This document shows, one piece after another, positions 52,801-61,800 of a stretch of 64,000 nucleotides of DNA (positions are counted from its first letter, which is position 1; each line of letters opens with the position of its first letter). The notes beneath the pieces are model-generated. The model was given only the letters and a program-made list of their open reading frames with translations, was not told the DNA's origin and did no database searches. The position numbers were made by a program, and so were the translations under genes. This DNA comes from Tubiluchus corallicola (taxonomy: Eukaryota > Priapulida > Priapulimorpha > Priapulimorphida > Tubiluchidae), in assembly GCA_030141605.1 (NCBI GenBank), contig JAQGDQ010000920.1, forward strand, positions 16,441 to 80,440, given 5' to 3'.

Positions 52801-55800
52801 CTACAGAAGATTCAAGCAAAATATCATAACCACAGCAAATGTTTTATCCATACCTTCTCCTGCACGTTGTTTCTTAGGAACTCACTCTTTTGTGTATTTA
52901 ATGGCGCTCAACACTGCCAGTTACGAAAGAGATTTTTGGTTTTTATAGGCAGAAAGTTTTTGTGACTGTCCCTGCATTGAAACTATGTATTTCTGATGAA
53001 AAGTTACTAATGCTACTAGAGTTTACACGTAGCATTCCATTGCCATCACTAAGTGGATATGAGGACTTGCCGGAAGACCTCCTGGATGCGGACAGTGTAC
53101 CTGTGTTCCGTGAGCAGTCTGTATTGGTGAGCCTGCGACAATTGTTTAGAATTTCATATAAATCAGGGGTGTGCAAACTGCGGCCCGTGGGCCACTTGCG
53201 GCCCGCCGAGAGATCTTGTGCGGCCCGCAAAGAGGCTTGTCAACGTAATGAAAGTGCAGCCCACGCGATCCAGCTGAAGTCCGTGCCAATATCGCAAAGA
53301 TAGTGCGGGTAGTTTTTTCCTCTAGATCAGATTAACCCTTACAAGACCGTTGTCACTTAATGTCACTGTCGGACATGACGAAATATATGGTTTTTAACAT
53401 AAATTTTAATAACTTCTAAAATAGTTTCTTGAGTGCAGTAGTAACGACGTGCACAAAACTTATGCAAAAAAAATCGTTATTAGGTCCTACTGTACTTGGC
53501 TCCTTGACCAAACTGCATGTGGCCAACAGGAATTGCGGGAATGTTTAATGTGGCCCGGCTAGTCAGATAATTTGCACATCCCTGATATAAATTATAACTA
53601 GTTTTCGCATGTGATGCTTACGATACGCCATATTCTACAATATGTGCAGGAAATATGGTAAAACCTTTTAAGGCTCTCTGTCTATAGTTAAAAGATAAGA
53701 ATGATTGGATCAGCACATTTGATTGTAAATCATGCATGCTATCAAACTGATATTTGATATTTAGAAGATGGCATAATTTATTGATGTAGTAATCGCTAGT
53801 TTTTTTAACTGATGCTTTGTATTTTTATATTCCATATGTATTTTTATTATATTTTTGTAAATTTTTCTAGCTCTTTTAGTAGTGCATGACATGTAGTATT
53901 TCTTAGTTTTTCATGTAAATTTTTATTTTTATATAGCATTTTATATACCGAAATGAACTTTAGCAAATAAGTAATAAATAACTGCAAATGTGATTGCTAT
54001 ATAGCCTATGATAGTCAATGGACTATCATTTTTTTATTTCTAGAATATCCTTCGGTGTTTCTCTGCTCTTTTTGCATGTCAATGTTTTTCTTTTTCTTGC
54101 ATGTTTCGTCAATTGCATGGTCAATAGAAGAAAGTTCACCAACTGAAGTCAGAGGTGTGTCTTTGGATGTCTATCTGTTTTTTGGCTCATGCTGACTTTT
54201 GGATTGCCAGTAGAATGATAACTAGTAGATTTTTTCATCATGTATAATATTGAATTACTTAGTTTACTCCTTCAGCACCGTAAGTGTTTGCTGCATTTTG
54301 CATGGCTTCATGGCAAACTGCTCTCACGAAGCAGTGATTACAGATAATTTTTGTAGGAAAATTCAAAAACAGAATCTTGTCCACCACAGCCTTCAAGGAA
54401 CTAATTAGGAAATAACTGTGTCCTTGTTCCTTTTCAAACACAGATCACAGTTTTTCCAGTGTTTCCATTCAAAAAAACAACATGTATATAATTAACTCTT
54501 TCAGGACAGCAAGTATTTGCTGCATTTTGCATGGCTTCATAAAAGACTGGTTTCACTAAGCAGCGATTACGTTATATTTGATAATTCTTGTAGGTTTCTA
54601 CTCCATGCACAATGGATTTTCATGCAAAATTTTGCTTTTGCTCACCTTTAGTCAAATTAAATATCGATTTTTAACAAAAAAGTTGCAGAGAACTTTCAGT
54701 AACTGCAGTGTTTACACTGTAGCAATGTGCAGTGTCACATTTGTATGATACTGTCTAATGCAGAAAATTTCAGAAGAAATTCCTGTTAAAAGGTGAAATG
54801 ACCTAAGTTTGTCCTTGGCTGATGTCTGATTGGTTTTCCTGGAATAGCAGCAGAACGCTGCAGGGCTTGGGCTGTAGCAAGGAGGCAGTCAATATGATCA
54901 CACAACTGTACACTAGATTAAGCTACTCTGTAGGATAAGTTGGAGTGCCTGAAAGGGGCGTTTTCCGTAATTTTATCCAATTAAATCACTTATAAATGTT
55001 TAAGCAAATAGCCTGATTGGATAGTCAACATTCTCTTGAGTAGAACACTACCTAATTTGTAATCATTTAGGTATGCTCATACAGTAGCAGAAAAGTCATA
55101 AGTCTTATAAGATCTGTTTTGAGTGTTGCCGTCCTGAAAGAGTTAAGCACGTAGTGTCAAAACCTTCATTATAATGTTATAAGGTTTTGAATCATTTGAT
55201 GTTTTCACTTTTGTGTAATTAAGCTGAATTGAAATTACAATGTATGAATGCTCAAGTAATCTACCACTAGCATTTTAGAAATTAACAGTAAAAATGTTCT
55301 TTCAATCAAATCCATATATTAATGTCATTCTTATTTTTCCAAGATGTTTTGACGAGGTTATTGTTTATTGTTTATTTTTTTCACATCAACACAAATACAC
55401 AATTAATACATTAAAGGAAACAAAAAGTTGTCAATAATTCAATGGATAACAAACAGTAAGATACATAATAGGAAGCAAATTTTTGGAAAAAAATGATTTA
55501 AACTGTCTTTAGACGTAGGTCAACCTATGGTAAACAAAGATAGTGATATCGCTACTTCCTTTAATACTGGTGTCTAAACAACATTATGTACTGCATCATT
55601 ACAAATATACTAACTTGACTCTCAAAACACTGTGGGGTTAAAAGATAAACAAGAGAATTATCGCTGTTGTATGTTGTTTAGTAAATTTGTATACAGTTTA
55701 CTTTGAGCACTTAACTAGTTTAGATACACCATAGTTTACATTTGCTATATATATACAAATGTAAATGTTACAGTGCTATAAGTAATCAGAAAACTTAATG

Positions 55801-58800
55801 TAGTATTTGTGTGAAAATTATCAGGGACATTGTTCTATAGATAATTTGAACAAAATGCTGCATCCATGTTTAAATAGAGTCATCTGTCAACTTAATGAGT
55901 CCAAAAATACTGCAGGTTTTATCATTTGTATTAAATTTTTGAATAATGGTGCTAGTAACTACTACTATAGTATTTGGTTTATCAAAAATACACTACTTAG
56001 TAGCTAAATCATTTTTTGATTGGGTAAAATATGGAAATACAAAATTATAATCTTGTAGCATTATATAGAAATATATCCGAAAAATTCAAAACTGTCCACC
56101 AATTTTGCTTTATTATCTATAGTTTATAACAGCAGTTTATATAATCAACCTTTCGCTTTACAATGAAATAGAATTGAATGCTAGATGGTTAACCAGCCAA
56201 TTTACTTTGTAAATGTATTTTCATTATTGGAGTTTGAGTAAAATAAAATAAATGAGTCATTTTTATTACAAGTACTTAGAAACATTTGTAATTAAAAACA
56301 ACACAACTTCATTAAAATTTTTACGCGAAAAAGTCATGCCAAACCTATTCATTACCTATTTGGCTTCTGCTAACTACTTAATTAATGCTTAAGTTGCTGT
56401 ATCAGTTTCTTTAACTGTCAGACGTGTGAAAACTGTGACTGTGTATGAACTTAAATTCAACCTGATATATTTTATTCTGTTCTTATAGTTAAAGTTGAAC
56501 AAAGACATGAAATACAATCTGACCACTACTGAACTGAAGCAGATCAAGCGGGCAGTCCATGTAAATTCTGCTCGTCCAGTCCTCCGCGATGAAACTGACC
56601 ATAGGGGAGCTGTTCGTAAATCATCCGATTTAGGTAAATCAGACAAACTAAGTGTTAATTCTAGAAGTTTTCCTTCTTTTTTTACAAAGGGGAAAATTAT
56701 AATGAAGTTAAATTGTTTAAAGCACTTAATTGCAAAAGCAAATTTTTATTTTGGTAAGGTAACAAAGCTGCATGTGTAAATTAATCACAGTTTGATTAAC
56801 TCATGTTGCTTCTTAGATTCTGAAAGTTGATCTTAGAATTTATCTATTTTTAAACTAATAAAGTAGTCCTAAGGTGACATTTTTTATTTATATGAGTTAA
56901 AGGAAAACCGGACGCAATCTTAAGTTGTAGGTCAAAACAATCTACTCTTTATAGTATTGAAAGGAAACGTACTATTTTTTCAAAAATGACTTACGTGAAA
57001 GAATTATTACCACACAAGCACAATTTCGCCTTCGCGCCACTAGTTCTTCGCGGTTACATGCATTTTGGCATTCGCTAGTTAGACAGGCACTAGTACCTGC
57101 ATTTCGGAAAGCGTTGCACAAAAACAGGTGCTGTACCTCTCAGTTCACATATGTTAGTTTGTGGCGAGCTACACACGTTCAACAGCTCATGTGTGAGCAC
57201 AGCAGTGAATTTGAAATTTGAATTTTTATCTTAAAGCTTGCCTAGTTTTAGTACAGCATGCTGAATATCTTCTAGTAGCACTGTACTTCAATTTTCTCTT
57301 TCACAAACACATCCAACACACTCGTGGAATGTTTGTGCTAATGTTTGTGTCTTTGGGTTTGTCTGCTGGTATTTAAGATTTTAATCTATTATTTAACTAT
57401 CAGAAATGCTTTTGCAGTATTAATTATGTTAAAATGTATACTTTTTATCGGACTTGAAAATTTGGTAGTATATGAAAAATCATCTTGTCTTCCTTTAAAA
57501 CAAAATTTTGCTTGAAAATAGATTGGTCCTTTTACTATGTGATGTATTTTTTGTTTGTGTGCTCCACTTTGGCTTGTCATTAGTTGGTAAAGCAAATAGA
57601 AATGCTGTAATCCTTTGTCTGTTGTTCCCATTAATATTCCCATAATTTTCAACATCACATGGGGTACATTTGAACATGTACAGATTTGAATGTTCCTGTA
57701 TCAGTTTTGAAATTCTTAGAGAAATCAAATACAAGATTGTATCTTGAATGTGGTTATCAAGATATTTATTACTTTGCTAAGGTAACAAATTCACTTAAAG
57801 TACAAGTAAACCCTTCATAAACATAAAGCTTAAAAACTTCGTCTTGAAATTTTATATCACTTACATACTGCCTTTTTCCATACAGAATTTCAATCGGCAG
57901 TCACGCTGTAGTGTAAAACATGTAAATTTAAACTCCTGTGGTTAGATGCAGCCATTTTGACGACAGGTCATTTGAAATAAGTTTAGATAAGATCGTGTAA
58001 ACTTTGAAAATTATAATCAGAGCATTTGTAGCGCACACGTCACTAACTGAATAAAATTTTAAATTACGTATCTTGTCAATAAGACGGTTAGTGGGTGGTG
58101 CACCCCGGAGGTGAGTCAATGACATTTCACCAATTGGTGAAAACATTTTAAATAATTAGTAATTTCCTTTTCTAGTTACATAAGTCTTTCAAGCAGGTAA
58201 GCAAAATGTTAAGTAGCATAACTTTTCATGGAAAGTTTTTTGGGACATAATTTAACATTTCCTTTTCTTCCCTTAATTTATGTTTGTGTCGTTATATAAT
58301 GGCGACTTTGGAACAGTTATTGTGGGATATTTAAAACGAAGACAAACAAATATTCCTTTCAATACGAGTAAGATATATGCATAAAATTGCCATAAAATAA
58401 TATAGTTTTTTTAAGGCGATTTTTCTGAAGCCTACTACAGGTACCCCCTTTCTTGTCCTTTAATTCATTCGTTAGTTTAATTAATTGACATAGTATTATT
58501 TTAATTCAGACGAGCTGTTCTTTTCTGCATCTGATCAGTCTGAAGAAGATGAGGATGTGAATTTTAAGGATAGCACCATATTTGATGAAAGCACGAGTCA
58601 ACAGAATACGGTTGACAGATTACTCAGGTGTGTAAAGTCATGTTTTGTACTTTGTGAATATTCCTGCCTCAATTACCTGCGTTATCTTTGTTTTCTTTCT
58701 AATTAGCTAAAACATCATTATATACTATTACTACACCCGTCACTTTGGTAATAAACACAAGCTAAAACATCAATATATACTATTACTACACCCGTCACTT

Positions 58801-61800
58801 TGGTAATAAACACAAGCTAAAACATCAATATATACTATTACTTCACCCGTCACTTTGGTAATAAACACAAGCTAAAACATCAATATATACTATTACTTCA
58901 CCTATCACTTTGGTAATAAACACAAGCTAAAACATCAATATATACTATTACTTCACCCATCACTTTGGTAATAACAAAGCTAAAACATCAATATATACTA
59001 TTACTTCACCTATCACTTTGTAATACAGTAAAACATCAATATACTATTACTTCACCCATCACTTTTAAAAATATAAAACATAATACTTATTCATCACTTT
59101 TAATAAACAAAGCTAAAACATCAATATATACTATACTTCACCATCCTTTTAATAAACACAAGCTAAAACATCAATATATACTATTACTTCACCCATCACT
59201 TTGGTAATAAACATAAGCTAAAACATCAATATATACTATTACTTCACCCATCACTTTGGTAATAAACACAAGCTAAAACATCAATATATACTATTACTTC
59301 ACCTATCACTTTGGTAATAAACACAAGCTAAAACATCAATATATACTATTACTTCACCCATCACTTTGGTAATAAACATAAGCTAAAACATCAATATATA
59401 CTATTACTTCACCTATCACTTTGGTAATAAACACAAGCTAAAACATCAATATATACTATTACTTCACCCATCACTTTGGTAATAAACATAAGCTAAAACA
59501 TCAATATATACTATTACTTCACCTATCACTTTGGTAATAAACACAAGCTAAAACATCAATATATACTATTACTTCACCTATCACTTTGGTAATAAACACA
59601 AGCTAAAACATCAATATATACTATTACTTCACCTATCACTTTGGTAATAAACACAAGCTAAAACATCAATATATACTATTACTTCACCCATCACTTTGGT
59701 AATAAACACAAAAGAAATTCATTCGAGGTGAATTCAGTTAACCAACTAGCACTTTTTCACTAAGACTTTGTTTAAATTGATTTTGAAAGGCAGGAATTTT
59801 TATGTTTATTTCATAGATTTGAATTCTGCCCGTGTTTGGGCTTTCAAAATCAAATAGAAATTCGAAGCCTCGATTAAGTTTTGCTCTTTCCTTGCTTTTT
59901 ATTACCCAAAACATGTCATTCCATCTACACATAAGAAATTAGTGCCAAAAATAACAAATAAACAAATAACAAAAAACAACAATAGCCAAAAGTCAGTTTT
60001 ACGTAATTAAGAGTTATACACTGCACTGTCGTATTAATTAATACCTAGCTGTTATTTTAAACTAAATTTAAGTTTCTTAAAGTAATTAGAGGTTATACAT
60101 ACGTTATTAGCCCCAAATCATAAACAGATAACGATAATATCTTGTTAACTTATCATGACACGTCTTCTCTTCAGAGTACGCCTCTGATCCAGATCAAATT
60201 GATCATGTGATTAGGCCAAAAATCGCCACAAGGTGGCCAAAGTCGACAACAAGCGAAGTCTGCTAAGTACGCTAATGCAAGATTTCCAGTACAGCCCGTA
60301 TGTAAAGAGAGGTTGCTTATATCCATTGTTGCATCACTTCGCAACGTTGCAAGCAAGGCGATGTAAAGCACTCAATGTAGTAAAATGTCATGCTAATCCT
60401 ATATCAGCTTCGTTAATTTTAAATTTTTGTTATAGTATCTTATTTCATTTCTATCATTTCTTATAGTAAGCTATGAATTGTCAGTATTTTGTACTTCTGT
60501 AACATATCAGTTAAAGGTTAAACATAAATGGCAAAATTTGGCTACGTAAGTATAAAGAAAGTACAGGAAGTACAGGAAGTCCTTAACGAGTCCCCATTTA
60601 GCGAGATTTTATTAATAATAATTTTAATTATGTGACACTTTTGTCATTTAATAACGAATTGTTTTGTTTTAACCATAATTTGTTTACGTTCCTCTAAGCC
60701 AATTTTTGTTTTTCAAAAACTTTTTACCTAATTTCATGCTTTAGAACAGTAAATATGGTTTTATTCTGTTCTAAAAACACACTGGTATTGTACACAGTGT
60801 AATTATTATACGAGTATGTATGTTTTTGCTTCCCGACTGACCACTAAGGGCCAGCCATTTGTATCAAGGGAGACCTGGGAGCAAGGAATTTTGTCTGCAG
60901 CTAGTTACTATAGTAACCAGATAAAATTCCCAAGGTTGCCCAGTGATTGGCTTTGTCTCTGCTGCAGCGTTTATTGTTTAATTGTTGTCTAGACTTAAAT
61001 GTTAACGAAAGAAGCTAGATTAGTAAGACGTATAGGTGGTTTCAAGTAAGCAGAAAGAAATTAATCAGTAGAAACATGAATGAAACTCGTAAAACCTTTA
61101 ATTTATATGATTTAAGCAACATTGATCTTTGCCTCTGGAACGTATCTCAGTTCTGTTACATGGAAGTCTTGGCTTCGTTTAATGACGTTTCACTTAACAT
61201 TGGTCATTGGAGCGCATTAGCTTCGTTAAGCGAAGACTTGCTGCTTTGTCTTTATGTCAAGTAAATTAAAAAAAGAATATTTTATGATAATAACACTTGC
61301 TATCAAAATTTTTTTCCTAGGGAAGATAGTACGCTTTTAAGGCCATTTGGCTAGCCATGTTACCAGCTTAATATACAGCTGTTAGTCTTGTTAACCTCAC
61401 ATAAGTATTTGCATGAACAACTAAATAGCAACATGAATGATGACAGGTGGCTAGAGTTACTTACATCAGACAATGCCGGTAGCTTTTCATGCTAAATTAT
61501 AGCACTTAACATTATTATTTTGCTGTTTCATAGGAAAATAGCATTTTATATTCGCAGGTTTGTTCTTGGTGAGTTTGTCATCCATCTGTCACGATCGCTT
61601 GCACATGCTGAACGACCATACATGATGCTGAGGTTTGATAGGATGTATGCAGACGTAGCATTAATGACGTACGGCATGGCGGTACATGCTAGCTTGGGCG
61701 GCGTGCAGCTTGTCGACAAGATAAATACTGGGTCTTCTGGTGAATACTTGGAGTTAATCAGTTCTCGTATTAATAGTGAACTGTTTTCTGTCGTATATAG

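Noticed and set aside
61559-61570. Alternative acceptor for VPS13 exon 23
   Set aside because: It keeps phase but removes the residues matching the FKIRF strand of the family; the upstream TTTCATAG has a better pyrimidine tract.
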